Numbered from the stretch's first letter, positions 1-7,224 are shown. The stretch is DNA of 13,871 bases from JBFMFE01 sp040752295 (GCA_040752295.1 JBFMFE010000176.1:1-13871), one strand, 5' to 3'. The notes: generated from the letters alone by a model not told the origin. Program-made: numbers and translations.

Positions 1-417
1 GGCGGAAGCCGCCTTGACCAGCAGGATGGGCGCCCATATTTCAGCATGAGCCGCCGCGGCGATCAGCCCGACTCCGACAAGGATGCCGGCGCCGGCGCCG
101 ATGGCGGTCTTTGCCACGATCTTCGCGCCTTCGTTGGCGGTGATATGCGTGAATCTACCCGGCGAAGGATCGGGCGATTCGCTTTTTGTCTCCGAAGCGC
201 GAGGTTTCCGTGGACGCTCCTTTTTCTCCGACTTTTCCATGTAACCGGCTAAGACCCTGTCGATCTTTTCGATCTTCTCTTTCCCTTTTTTCACCTGCGA
301 TTCCAGATCCTCGATCTCCTTCGTGATGGATTTGTACTCCTGTACGCTTCCGGTCGCGTCCTTCGCGGGTTGAACGAGTTCGAAGCCCCGTTCTTGTTTT
401 GCCGCTTTTTCTCCCAT
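1..417 (-). CDS. Unknown protein with coiled coil and Gly/Ala-rich membrane segment, partial
   Basis: The gene is cut by the left window edge; 139 codons are visible and open to base 1. The ATG at 417 has a strong ribosome binding site, AAGGAGG at 432-426, eight bases upstream. The first ~60 residues are charged and alternate Glu/Lys with regular hydrophobics (SITKEIEDLES, KIEKIDRVLAGY), which predicts a coiled coil. A basic Pro/Ser-rich linker follows (about residues 62-85), then ITANEGAKIVAKTAIGAGAG leading into a hydrophobic Gly/Ala-rich stretch (about 95-128) that looks membrane-embedded. The block beginning ITANEGAK loosely recalls the ITNTEAA...GAG region of MamC/Mms13 as I remember it, but this is a weak by-eye resemblance. 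It is the last visible gene of the mam operon, 71 bp after the MamP-like gene. No function is assigned; a magnetosome membrane protein is an inference from context. Confidence 0.75.
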   Translation of the reverse strand, partial: MGEKAAKQERGFELVQPAKDATGSVQEYKSITKEIEDLESQVKKGKEKIEKIDRVLAGYMEKSEKKERPRKPRASETKSESPDPSPGRFTHITANEGAKIVAKTAIGAGAGILVGVGLIAAAAHAEIWAPILLVKAASA

Positions 418-452
418 CCTTGTTTCCTCCTTTTCCATAATATTGTTACAAA

Positions 453-489
453 ACACACGGGATAAAAACGAATTCTGTACGCCGTGTGT
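453..489 (-). terminator. Weak terminator-like or attenuator stem-loop after the MamP-like gene
   Basis: An exact 8-bp inverted repeat, ACACACGG at 453-460 and CCGTGTGT at 482-489, encloses a 21-base loop. Read in the direction of transcription, the stem begins at the end of the MamP-like stop codon and its second arm runs into TTTTGT. The stem is short, the loop long and the T tract brief, so this is at most a partial terminator or an RNA stability element. The strong ribosome binding site of the next gene lies just beyond it. Confidence 0.3.
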
Positions 490-1220
490 CAGTTGACTTC
501 TCTTATGTAAATCCGTCTTCCATCCCTGCAAATCACCATACCGACGGGTGTTCCCGGCATAAGCGTTGATTGAAGGTTCTGAAAATGCTCGGTATCCCTG
601 ATCTTTTTACCGTTGAATCTTATAATGACGTCTCCCTGTTGGATACCGTTCGCTTGAGCAAACGAGCCGGGATAGACCTGGCGCACCATAACCCCTCGCC
701 GCCAGCAGGGGAACAGGAAGCCGGAAGACCTGACCCTGGTGGTGGAACCCGGGACGATGCCCAGGACCGGGGGACCGGCAGGATAAGGAGCGAAATTCTG
801 CGGCGTGGAGTCCATCCGCGGTGCGGCGGGAACCTGCGTCTGGGCAACCGCCCAGCCCGCGGGATCGGATGTCTGAGCCTGTGCAGCCGCCGCGGTCGCG
901 GCGGTGGAGGTATAGGGATGGCAGTTGTGGCATCGTCCGCGTTCGCCGTGGGGCGGCGTGATGAAACGCCGTGCGCCGATTGGCAGCGGTGTGAGCGCCT
1001 GCTGCATTGCCATGAACTGCCCGGCGGCAGGCACACCTGAGACCTGGCTGTTAGCAGTCTGCGACCTTTGCACCTGACGCTGGAGTTCAGCCATGTCCTC
1101 ACCCGCGTTGTTTCCAGACGCCACTATCGCCCAGATGGACAGCGCGAACACCATGAGGGCAAGCACCCACACCCAGGGCTGAAACGCCATCTGACAGAAT
1201 CTATCCCTTTGTTCCTCCAT
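489..1220 (-). CDS. mamP: MamP-like membrane-anchored magnetochrome-PDZ protein
   Basis: A 243-residue protein. The start is placed at the ATG at 1220 because GGAGGTGA (1234-1227) lies six bases upstream; a TTG directly before it would be too close to that site. Domains in order are a single N-terminal membrane helix (about residues 14-35), a short coiled segment (41-58), a magnetochrome motif with PPHGERGRCHNCH (haem ligands C97, C100, H101), an Ala/Pro-rich linker, and a C-terminal PDZ domain (about 152-243, with GVMVRQVYPGSFAQANGI and GDVIIRFNGKKI). Magnetochrome is a c-type haem domain found in magnetotactic bacteria; MamP is a periplasmic iron oxidase that balances Fe(II) and Fe(III) for magnetite. 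Classical MamP has PDZ first and two magnetochromes after it, so the order and the single haem here are odd. A MamE C-terminal derivative is the alternative. It follows mamA by 59 bp. Confidence 0.85.
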   Translation of the reverse strand: MEEQRDRFCQMAFQPWVWVLALMVFALSIWAIVASGNNAGEDMAELQRQVQRSQTANSQVSGVPAAGQFMAMQQALTPLPIGARRFITPPHGERGRCHNCHPYTSTAATAAAAQAQTSDPAGWAVAQTQVPAAPRMDSTPQNFAPYPAGPPVLGIVPGSTTRVRSSGFLFPCWRRGVMVRQVYPGSFAQANGIQQGDVIIRFNGKKIRDTEHFQNLQSTLMPGTPVGMVICRDGRRIYIREVN

Positions 1221-1226
1221 CAAAAA

Positions 1227-1234
1227 TCACCTCC
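1227..1234 (-). promoter_or_regulatory. Ribosome binding site deciding the start of the MamP-like gene
   Basis: The minus strand reads GGAGGTGA here, a strong Shine-Dalgarno match. It is six bases from the ATG at 1220 and only three from the in-frame TTG at 1223, so it favours the ATG. Confidence 0.75.
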
Positions 1235-1279
1235 AGTTAAACGAAACGGTTTTATAAAAAATCCCGTTCTAAACCGCCC

Positions 1280-1951
1280 TCAATCTTCCAATTCAAGGGC
1301 TTTTTTAAAGCATTCGACTGCTTTATCCCGGTCCCCAACGGCGTCGTAGATGAAGCCCAGGCTGTTGTAATACCTGCTGTTTCTCGGATTCAGACTGATG
1401 GCTTTTTTAATGCAGCTGATCGCGGAGTCGGAATCCTTATTGTTGTCGTATGCAAGTCCGAGCCGGTAGAGAGTTTCGGGGTTTTCCCCGTCCAGGGCGA
1501 GCGCCTTTTTCAGCCATTCGACGGCATCTTTGGGCTTGTCCTGCCTTGAGTGGATGAGTCCGATGCGGAAAGCGGCGTCCGCGTTTTCCGAATCCAGCTT
1601 GAACGCTTTTTTCAGGCAGGCGATCGCCTCGTCCTCCACCCCTAATTTCTCATAGGATTGCCCCAGGCGGTAGAGAATAAGCGGATTTTCCGGATCGAGT
1701 TCAAGCGACTTGTTCAGGGCGAGAGCCGCGTCTTCCACCTTGCCTTTTTTAAGGGATTTTTCTCCCAGTGTCTGGTACGCCTGGGCGAGGTCTTCCGGCT
1801 CGGCTGAGAATAAATTGCGGAACAATCCGACGATCCGGTCCACGAGCCTGCCCATGTAGAATGGGATGAGGTAATACCATACCCCCGTGCTCGCCGCGCC
1901 GCCTCCTCTGACAACGGCATGGTTGTTCTCCGTCACCGGTTCAGGATACAT
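1280..1951 (-). CDS. mamA: MamA, TPR scaffold protein of the magnetosome surface
   Basis: A 223-residue protein, close to the ~217 residues of MamA in Magnetospirillum. After an N-terminal stretch of ~55 residues (with MGRLVDRIVGLFRNLFSAEP) come five tandem tetratricopeptide repeats of 34 residues, from about residue 57 to the end. Each has the TPR signature (for example YRLGLAYDNN..DSAISCIKKAISLNPRN). MamA self-assembles on the cytoplasmic face of the magnetosome membrane and recruits other proteins. The ATG at 1951 overlaps the 3' end of the upstream mamM-like gene by 19 bp, with a modest GGATGG before it. An internal ATG at 1855 (residue 33) would start just before the conserved block but has no visible ribosome site. 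TPR proteins are common; the assignment rests on the neighbours and the matching length and layout. Confidence 0.88.
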   Translation of the reverse strand: MYPEPVTENNHAVVRGGGAASTGVWYYLIPFYMGRLVDRIVGLFRNLFSAEPEDLAQAYQTLGEKSLKKGKVEDAALALNKSLELDPENPLILYRLGQSYEKLGVEDEAIACLKKAFKLDSENADAAFRIGLIHSRQDKPKDAVEWLKKALALDGENPETLYRLGLAYDNNKDSDSAISCIKKAISLNPRNSRYYNSLGFIYDAVGDRDKAVECFKKALELED

Positions 1952-2889
1952 GGTTTTTCCATCCTTTCCGCGGGCGCGAAGCCCACCGTGATATTGCCAA
2001 CATGGCTCACGTGGCCGATGATGGCTTTTTTAACCTTTTCAATGATTTTGTTGCCCTCGATTACGTTGAGATCGCCGTCGAGTGCGATGTCGAGGTCCAC
2101 CCAGATCATTTGCCCGATCTGGCGCGCTCTCATTCTGTTGACGCGGCGCACGCCGGGCACACCGGCGGCATATCTTTCGATTTGCTGAACTTTTCTCCGG
2201 TCAATGGCGTGGTCCATCAGACCGCTCACGGCGAAAAAGAACATCCTGCGGATCAGCAGAATCAGATGCACCACCTCGAAAAGCGCGGCAAGAGGGTCCA
2301 TGAAGTAGAAGCCGAGCCGCGCGCCGATAACTCCCGCCATGACCGCGATGTTGCCCACGGTGTCGGAGTGGATGTGCTCCGCCTGCGTGGTGATCGCGGG
2401 ACTGTTCAGGTTCTTTCCAACGCAGGTGGTATAGGAATACAGAAGCCGACCCGCGATAATGGATACAATCGCCACGGCAGCGGCTATCCAGTGAGGCGGA
2501 GAATCAATTCCGTTGACGAGCACGTTCAGAGAGGTAACCGTCAGGCAGAGCAGTCCTATCATGGATAAAGCGCTCAGGAAGAAGATGGCGATGAACTCAG
2601 CCTTTCCGTGTCCGAATGGATGCTCCCTGTCAACGGGCTTTGCCGAGATTTTCCGGGCGATTATGATAATGAGAGCGGCGCCGGCGTTGGTAAACGAATA
2701 GAAGGAACTGGTGAGGAGAGCGCTGCTTCGGCTCAGGATTCCGATAGCGACGCGCAGGGCGGTGACAACGATGCTGGCGCTCAGGTTGATCCAGCCGATC
2801 TGCCGGGCGCACTTTTCGCAGTGGGGTTCGCGAGGCTTCGGACCCCCCGGTTTTTTATTTGCAATGATTTTTGTAATAGCTCTTTTCAT
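1933..2889 (-). CDS. mamM: MamM-type cation diffusion facilitator with altered metal site
   Basis: A 318-residue CDF-family protein with about six membrane helices and a C-terminal cytoplasmic domain. MamM-like marks include the N-terminal CxxC (C24, C27) followed by IGW, HPFGHGKAEF after helix 2, NSP (162-164), GLMDH, and RARQIGQMIW in the C-terminal domain. MamM works with MamB to move iron into the magnetosome lumen and stabilises MamB. In helix 5 the site HxxxD is intact (H172, D176). In helix 2, where MamM has YSLKD with an essential Asp, this protein has YSFTN: Tyr64 is kept but the Asp is Asn68 (codon AAC at 2688-2686), and an upstream conserved Asp is Ser61. Transport may be weakened or changed. 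The gene starts 7 bp after the TauE/SafE gene and overlaps mamA, so the three are likely co-translated. Confidence 0.9.
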   Translation of the reverse strand: MKRAITKIIANKKPGGPKPREPHCEKCARQIGWINLSASIVVTALRVAIGILSRSSALLTSSFYSFTNAGAALIIIIARKISAKPVDREHPFGHGKAEFIAIFFLSALSMIGLLCLTVTSLNVLVNGIDSPPHWIAAAVAIVSIIAGRLLYSYTTCVGKNLNSPAITTQAEHIHSDTVGNIAVMAGVIGARLGFYFMDPLAALFEVVHLILLIRRMFFFAVSGLMDHAIDRRKVQQIERYAAGVPGVRRVNRMRARQIGQMIWVDLDIALDGDLNVIEGNKIIEKVKKAIIGHVSHVGNITVGFAPAERMEKPCILNR

Positions 2890-2896
2890 TTCATTT

Positions 2897-3763
2897 TCAT
2901 CCGAAGAACAAAAGTTTGGTTCCCATGAGGATAAAAACGGGAGTGAGCAGCCTCACCAGGTCCTTCCCGGAAACTTTCGTGGAGATACGCGCCCCCACCT
3001 GGGCGCCGGCAGCCACGCCAGCCGAAAGCGGGACGGCGGCGCGGTACACCACGTCGCCGTGCGCCGCGAACGGTATGAGTGCGAACAGGGCGCTGATGGC
3101 GGTAATGTAGTGGGAGGTGGCGGTGCCGATATGCACGGGGAATGAGAGGAGATAGATCAGGGCGGGTACCTGAATCACGCCGCCGCCGATCCCGAGGAAA
3201 GCGGAAGCGGCGCCAATGAGCGCTGCGATGCCCACGCCCGCAGGCTCGTTGACACGGTACCTGTAAACGTTGCCCATTGAATCTTCGATGGTTCGCTCCG
3301 CGAGAATCTTTTCGATGCAGCCCCGGTGCGCGGGAGCGTCCGTGGGAAAAGTCCGGTGCGCGGGGTTGACGGGGTTTTGCCGGCTGCGCGGGGCTTCCGA
3401 TTCTTTCGGCCTGGCAAGGACGTAGAACGCGAGGGCGAGGAGGAAGAGGCCGAAGGATATGCTGAAAGTGCGCATGCGGATGTAATCCACGGCGAAGGCG
3501 GCGAGGAAAGCGCCGGGGATGGTGGCAAGCCCGAATTTGGTTCCGCTGACGATGTCAACCCGCTTCTGCCTCATGTAAGCGATTGTGCCGGAAAGGGTGT
3601 TGAAGAAAATCGCGAAGAGGGAAACCGAGATCACGGCGTTCGGGGGATAGCGGTACGCGAGGGCGAGCATGGGCACGATGAGCGGGCCGCCACCGATGCC
3701 GACCAGCGTGCCGTAGGCGCCGACGAAAAAACCGAAAGTTATCAGACCGATCGCTTCAAGCAT
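2897..3763 (-). CDS. mamO-Cter: TauE/SafE permease, stand-alone MamO C-terminal domain
   Basis: A 288-residue polytopic membrane protein of the TauE/SafE family. Both halves carry the family hallmark: LVGIGGGPLIVP near residue 20-31 and FLGIGGGVIQVP near 188-199, each beginning a set of about four helices. A hydrophilic loop of ~55 residues (about 117-172) separates them. TauE/SafE proteins usually export sulfur-containing organic anions. In alphaproteobacterial MamO this domain is fused behind a protease domain and its cargo is unknown. Deltaproteobacterial-type clusters carry it as a separate gene (mamO-Cter), which matches the arrangement here. The ATG at 3763 lies three bases after the mamQ stop, so translation is probably coupled. 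The family is certain; the magnetosome role is inferred from context. Confidence 0.88.
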   Translation of the reverse strand: MLEAIGLITFGFFVGAYGTLVGIGGGPLIVPMLALAYRYPPNAVISVSLFAIFFNTLSGTIAYMRQKRVDIVSGTKFGLATIPGAFLAAFAVDYIRMRTFSISFGLFLLALAFYVLARPKESEAPRSRQNPVNPAHRTFPTDAPAHRGCIEKILAERTIEDSMGNVYRYRVNEPAGVGIAALIGAASAFLGIGGGVIQVPALIYLLSFPVHIGTATSHYITAISALFALIPFAAHGDVVYRAAVPLSAGVAAGAQVGARISTKVSGKDLVRLLTPVFILMGTKLLFFG

Positions 3764-3766
3764 TTT

Positions 3767-4432
3767 TCATTTAAACTCCATTGCGGGTATTTTCTCCGCC
3801 GTATTCTGGGAGCGGAAAAACCCGATGTCCGTCCTGACGCGCAGGACGAATGCGAAGATGTTTCCCGGGAACATGGCAGCCTGCGTGGTGAACTTGTTCA
3901 CCTCGTCGTTGTATTTCGAGCGGGTTTCGGCGATTTTTGCCTCGGTGGCTGCCAGTTCCGCCATGAGTTTTTGGAACGTGTCCGTTGCTTTGAGGTCGGG
4001 GTAGCGTTCGGCGATAGCCATCAACTGGGCGAGCGCCTCGTTGAGGCTCTTTCTCATCGCCTCGTCAGGGGCGGCGGAATCGCTTTCGATGAGGGCGCGG
4101 TGTTTCAACAGCATGTTGCGGGCGTCGCCGAGATGAATGAAAATGTCTTTCTCGTATCCCTTGTAGTCTTTGACGATGGCGACCAGGTAGGTGATCAGGT
4201 TGTTGCGTCTCTGGACCTGCGCGCCTATATCCGCCTCCAGCGCGAAAATGTTCTGCTGAAGGTTGATGAATACGTTGTAGTAATATACGTTCATCAGGAT
4301 CACGAGGGCGAGCGGAACGGAGAGCAGGATGACAATGGACCTGTGTTTTTTCCAGAAGTTTTTCTTTTTCGGAGGCTCCAGGAATTCATCCGGGTAGAGC
4401 CTGTAAATGGCTTCTCTGGCTGTTGATTCCAC
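3767..4432 (-). CDS. mamQ: MamQ, LemA-family magnetosome protein
   Basis: A 221-residue LemA-family protein. A short cytoplasmic N-terminus is followed by one membrane helix (about residues 32-52) and a long helical region (about 55-200) with the LemA features QRRNNLITYLVAIVKDY, a central ERYPDLKA, and FPGNIFAF close to the C-terminus. MamQ is required for forming magnetosome membrane invaginations in Magnetospirillum; its biochemical action is not known. The start is a GTG at 4432, preceded by GGGAAGG eight bases upstream; no nearby ATG competes. The spacer to the upstream metalloregulator gene is 16 bp. LemA proteins also exist outside magnetosome clusters, so the name depends on the neighbourhood, which is unambiguous here. 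Confidence 0.9.
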   Translation of the reverse strand: MESTAREAIYRLYPDEFLEPPKKKNFWKKHRSIVILLSVPLALVILMNVYYYNVFINLQQNIFALEADIGAQVQRRNNLITYLVAIVKDYKGYEKDIFIHLGDARNMLLKHRALIESDSAAPDEAMRKSLNEALAQLMAIAERYPDLKATDTFQKLMAELAATEAKIAETRSKYNDEVNKFTTQAAMFPGNIFAFVLRVRTDIGFFRSQNTAEKIPAMEFK

Positions 4433-4448
4433 GATTTTTACCTTCCCG

Positions 4449-5153
4449 TCAATTAGTCCGTTCGTTCAGTCTTTTTCGTTCGTTCGCGATACTTTGAAAA
4501 TGCCGCGATTCCTTCCACACGTGGATACTGGATGCAACGTCATTGTCCAGCGCGATGTTAACGCCCTCGCACTCGACGACGTGGCAGGGGTATTTCTGGT
4601 GCATCTTGATCATCGCTCCGGGTCTGGTCTGGAGTGAGTCCAGCTTATGAAGCCGCTGATCGCATGCGCGGGTGATGTAAGCGATGCGGGCGGACTGCCC
4701 TGCTTTTAATTCCGTCAGGGGGATAATTGACGTTTCTATATATCTTGCGGAGTGAGTGCAGCATTCTCCTTCCGGAATCGGCATTCCGTGAGGACATTCC
4801 CTCGGGTGTCCGAGAAGCGTGCATACGCCGTCAACCAGTTCCCGTGTAATGGTATGCTCGAACTCGCAGGCGGCAAGCTCATAGTCGCCGCCGATGACGT
4901 CATAAATAAGCCTTTCGGCAAGCCGGTGCGCCCGAATGATCTCACGCGCATAATCCTTTCCCTTCTCGGTAAGCGTGATCTTGCCGCTGTCTTCGATGAA
5001 TTCCACGAGGTCTTCGGACGCCAGTTCATCAATCGTATCGAAGTTCAGATTTCCGTTGATGAGGCTTTTCAGATCGTCAACCGCGCGCTTTTCGTTCTCT
5101 TTCATGTTCCATAGCTTCTCCAGATACTCGTCTTTCATCACTTTCCGGCTCAT
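4449..5153 (-). CDS. DtxR/MntR-like metalloregulator with C-terminal FeoA/SH3-like domain
   Basis: A 234-residue protein. Residues ~5-70 form a winged-helix-like region ending in ITLTEKGKDYA, the wing typical of DtxR/MntR regulators. Residues ~72-132 match the metal-binding dimerisation domain (RAHRLAERLI, CEFEHTITRELVDGV, then GHPRECPHGMPIP). Residues ~144-212 form a FeoA-type SH3-like domain (IPLTELKAGQSARIAYI ... ALDNDVASSIHV). Such proteins bind Fe(II) or Mn(II) and repress metal-uptake genes. The expected recognition helix is unusually acidic here (NFDTIDELASEDLVEF), so DNA binding is uncertain; helping FeoB through the FeoA domain is an alternative. The ATG at 5153 follows feoB by 13 bp, with GGGAGG in the spacer, so the two form a unit. 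The 22 residues after the FeoA domain are strongly charged. Confidence 0.85.
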   Translation of the reverse strand: MSRKVMKDEYLEKLWNMKENEKRAVDDLKSLINGNLNFDTIDELASEDLVEFIEDSGKITLTEKGKDYAREIIRAHRLAERLIYDVIGGDYELAACEFEHTITRELVDGVCTLLGHPRECPHGMPIPEGECCTHSARYIETSIIPLTELKAGQSARIAYITRACDQRLHKLDSLQTRPGAMIKMHQKYPCHVVECEGVNIALDNDVASSIHVWKESRHFQSIANERKRLNERTN

Positions 5154-5166
5154 GCGATTCCCTCCC

Positions 5167-7155
5167 TTACAGTAATTCAGACAAACCGACGAGCGCCCGG
5201 TTCAGGACGCCGCCTATCGCGAACGCGCTCATATTGATGACGACCACCATGGTAATTGCGGATTTCGCTCCAAGTTCCTTGATCATCGCCATGATATTGG
5301 CGAAGCATGGAACGAACATAGTGGTCACCGTGACGGCGACGATGCACTGGATAAAGTTCATCTGGTCTTTCTCAATGAGCTTTATGATAAAGGCAGCCGC
5401 GGCTTCGTGCCTCGCCATGCACAGGATAAGACCCTCGACCATATCCAGGGGAAGACCGAGAAATCCGGTAATAACCGGGCGCAGCGCGTTTTTTGCCGCC
5501 TCAAGTATCCCGGTTTTTTCAAGCCCGAACAGGATAAGCGCGGCGTAAACAAACACGGGGACGGCCTCTTTAAGGAACCAGTAAAGCCTGTAATACGTTT
5601 TCACGAGCACCGCTTTCATGCTGGGCAGCCGCATCGCCGGAAGTTCCTGGATAAAGTCGCTCCTGTCTTCCTCTTTCAATATCCTGTTCAAAACGACGCC
5701 GGCGACAATCTCAACAAATGCCAGCACGGCAAAAGCGATGGCAAACGCCCCGGCGCCCATCCTGCCTAAAATGCTCATGTTAAGCCCCATCTGCGCGGCG
5801 CAGGGAATCGCGAACGCGATTAAATATATAGAGATGTAACGCTCCCTTTTTGAGCGCAGGCTTTTTGTTGTCAGCGTCGCCATGGTCTTGCACCCGAATC
5901 CGAGCACGAGCGGCATGATCGCCGCGCCGCTCAGCCCCAGTCTGTCGAAAATCCTTTTTGTCAACACGCACAGATTGGGGATGTATCCCGTGTCCTCAAG
6001 AATGCCGAACATGATGAAAAACACGGTCAATATCGGCAGGACCGTGATGAAGGCGTTGGCAAGTCCCAGTGATAAAACGCCGTAGTCGCCTATAAGAAAA
6101 TCGTTCCAGAACCCGGCGGATACACGGCTGTTTATTTGATTCTGAACCGGAACCCATAATGTTCCGTCCATCCATCCCGCAAGGACGTTGGCAACGTTGA
6201 CAACGAGAAGATACATAATGAAAACGATTGCCATCAATATCGGGATTCCATGTACCGGATGGCGGCACAGGCTCGCAAAGGTCTGGAAAAATTCTCCCGG
6301 CGCCATCTTTTGCTTTCTGACGACCTTCTCAGCAACGTCATCAACCCACCGGCTCCGCTTGTTGTTCATGGCGAGGCTGATGTTTCCTCTGAACTGCCGC
6401 CGGACCTCTCTCGCCGCGTCTCTTATTCTTGCGAGCTTTTCCTCATCGCATCCTTTTTTTAAGTGATCCTCCAGAAAGGGGTCCTGCATCAACACGAGGA
6501 CGGACAGCTTGCGCTTATAACCGTCATGCTCCGTTAATTCAGACTCAACAGCCGAAATTCCGTTCTCAACGATCTCTCCGTATCGGAAACCCAGCCTGCC
6601 TCTGCGGGCATTCGTGATCGCGTTCTTTAAATCCTCCATCCCACGACCGTACACCGCCATTGACTCGACGACCGGCACGCCCAGAAGCCGGGATAATCCA
6701 CTCGAATCTATCCATATTCCCCTCTTTATGGTTTCATCTATCACGTTCAGGGATATCACCATCGGTATCCCCAGTTCCAGCAAATCTGCGGTAAGGGTCA
6801 GGGATTGTTTCAGCCGGTTTGCATCAATGCATTGAATAATCACGTCCGGCTTTTCCGCGAACAACATCTCACGCACTACGATCTCTTCTTCCGAATGGAT
6901 ATACAGGCAATGAAGGCCCGGGGTGTCCGTGATTTCGTATAATTGATTTCCGATCCGGCAGCGGGCTTTCTTTATCTCAATCGTAGTCAGCGGGTAGTTG
7001 GCGACTATTGTGTAATCCCCGGTGAGATTGTTGAATATCTGGCTCTTGCCCGTGTTGGGCAGTCCTACGATGGCGATTTTCTTCGCCGGTCGCGGGTTGC
7101 TGATATTGTTTCTTTTTTTAACAATCTGCATTTTTTTCTCTTTCACTGTTTTCAC
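5167..7155 (-). CDS. feoB: FeoB ferrous iron transporter
   Basis: A 662-residue FeoB, slightly shorter than the usual 700-770. The N-terminal GTPase domain has G1 GLPNTGKS (31-38), switch region NYPLTTIE (53-60), G3 DTPG (77-80) and G4 NVID (137-140). A helical linker follows to about residue 290. The membrane domain after it has two Gate regions, the first with GFGCKTMATLTTKSLRSKRERY, and ends without a Cys-rich tail. FeoB brings Fe(II) across the inner membrane, driven or gated by GTP. FeoB genes are known in magnetosome clusters of several lineages and support magnetite formation. The switch region departs from the usual NWPGVTVE. The start is a GTG at 7155 with GGGGAG three bases upstream, which is close; an ATG at 7131 (residue 9) is a fair alternative. 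A GC-rich hairpin lies in the 69-bp spacer before it. Confidence 0.93.
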   Translation of the reverse strand: MKTVKEKKMQIVKKRNNISNPRPAKKIAIVGLPNTGKSQIFNNLTGDYTIVANYPLTTIEIKKARCRIGNQLYEITDTPGLHCLYIHSEEEIVVREMLFAEKPDVIIQCIDANRLKQSLTLTADLLELGIPMVISLNVIDETIKRGIWIDSSGLSRLLGVPVVESMAVYGRGMEDLKNAITNARRGRLGFRYGEIVENGISAVESELTEHDGYKRKLSVLVLMQDPFLEDHLKKGCDEEKLARIRDAAREVRRQFRGNISLAMNNKRSRWVDDVAEKVVRKQKMAPGEFFQTFASLCRHPVHGIPILMAIVFIMYLLVVNVANVLAGWMDGTLWVPVQNQINSRVSAGFWNDFLIGDYGVLSLGLANAFITVLPILTVFFIMFGILEDTGYIPNLCVLTKRIFDRLGLSGAAIMPLVLGFGCKTMATLTTKSLRSKRERYISIYLIAFAIPCAAQMGLNMSILGRMGAGAFAIAFAVLAFVEIVAGVVLNRILKEEDRSDFIQELPAMRLPSMKAVLVKTYYRLYWFLKEAVPVFVYAALILFGLEKTGILEAAKNALRPVITGFLGLPLDMVEGLILCMARHEAAAAFIIKLIEKDQMNFIQCIVAVTVTTMFVPCFANIMAMIKELGAKSAITMVVVINMSAFAIGGVLNRALVGLSELL

Positions 7156-7180
7156 TCTCCCCTGCCGGGACCTCCGCGCG

Positions 7181-7201
7181 CGCCGCGGGGAAATCGCGGC
7201 G
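7181..7201 (-). repeat. GC-rich hairpin between mamB and feoB
   Basis: A perfect 7-bp inverted repeat, CGCCGCG (7181-7187) and CGCGGCG (7195-7201), has a 7-base loop in the 69-bp mamB-feoB spacer. No T tract follows in the transcribed direction (minus strand), so it is not a classical terminator. It may be an RNA processing or stability element that separates expression of mamB from feoB. Its core (GCGCCGCGG ... TCGCGGCG) recurs in the palindrome at 13083-13106. Confidence 0.45.
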
Positions 7202-7224
7202 ATGCCGCTGAAAACGCAGGTCTG

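Noticed and set aside
1933..1951. Possible frameshift or fusion between the MamM-like gene and mamA
   Set aside because: The 19-bp overlap is an ordinary gene overlap; both proteins have complete domains and normal lengths.
3326..4426. 366-codon open frame on the plus strand
   Set aside because: It lies opposite mamQ and the TauE/SafE gene, which have clear family signatures; its composition is that of a shadow frame.
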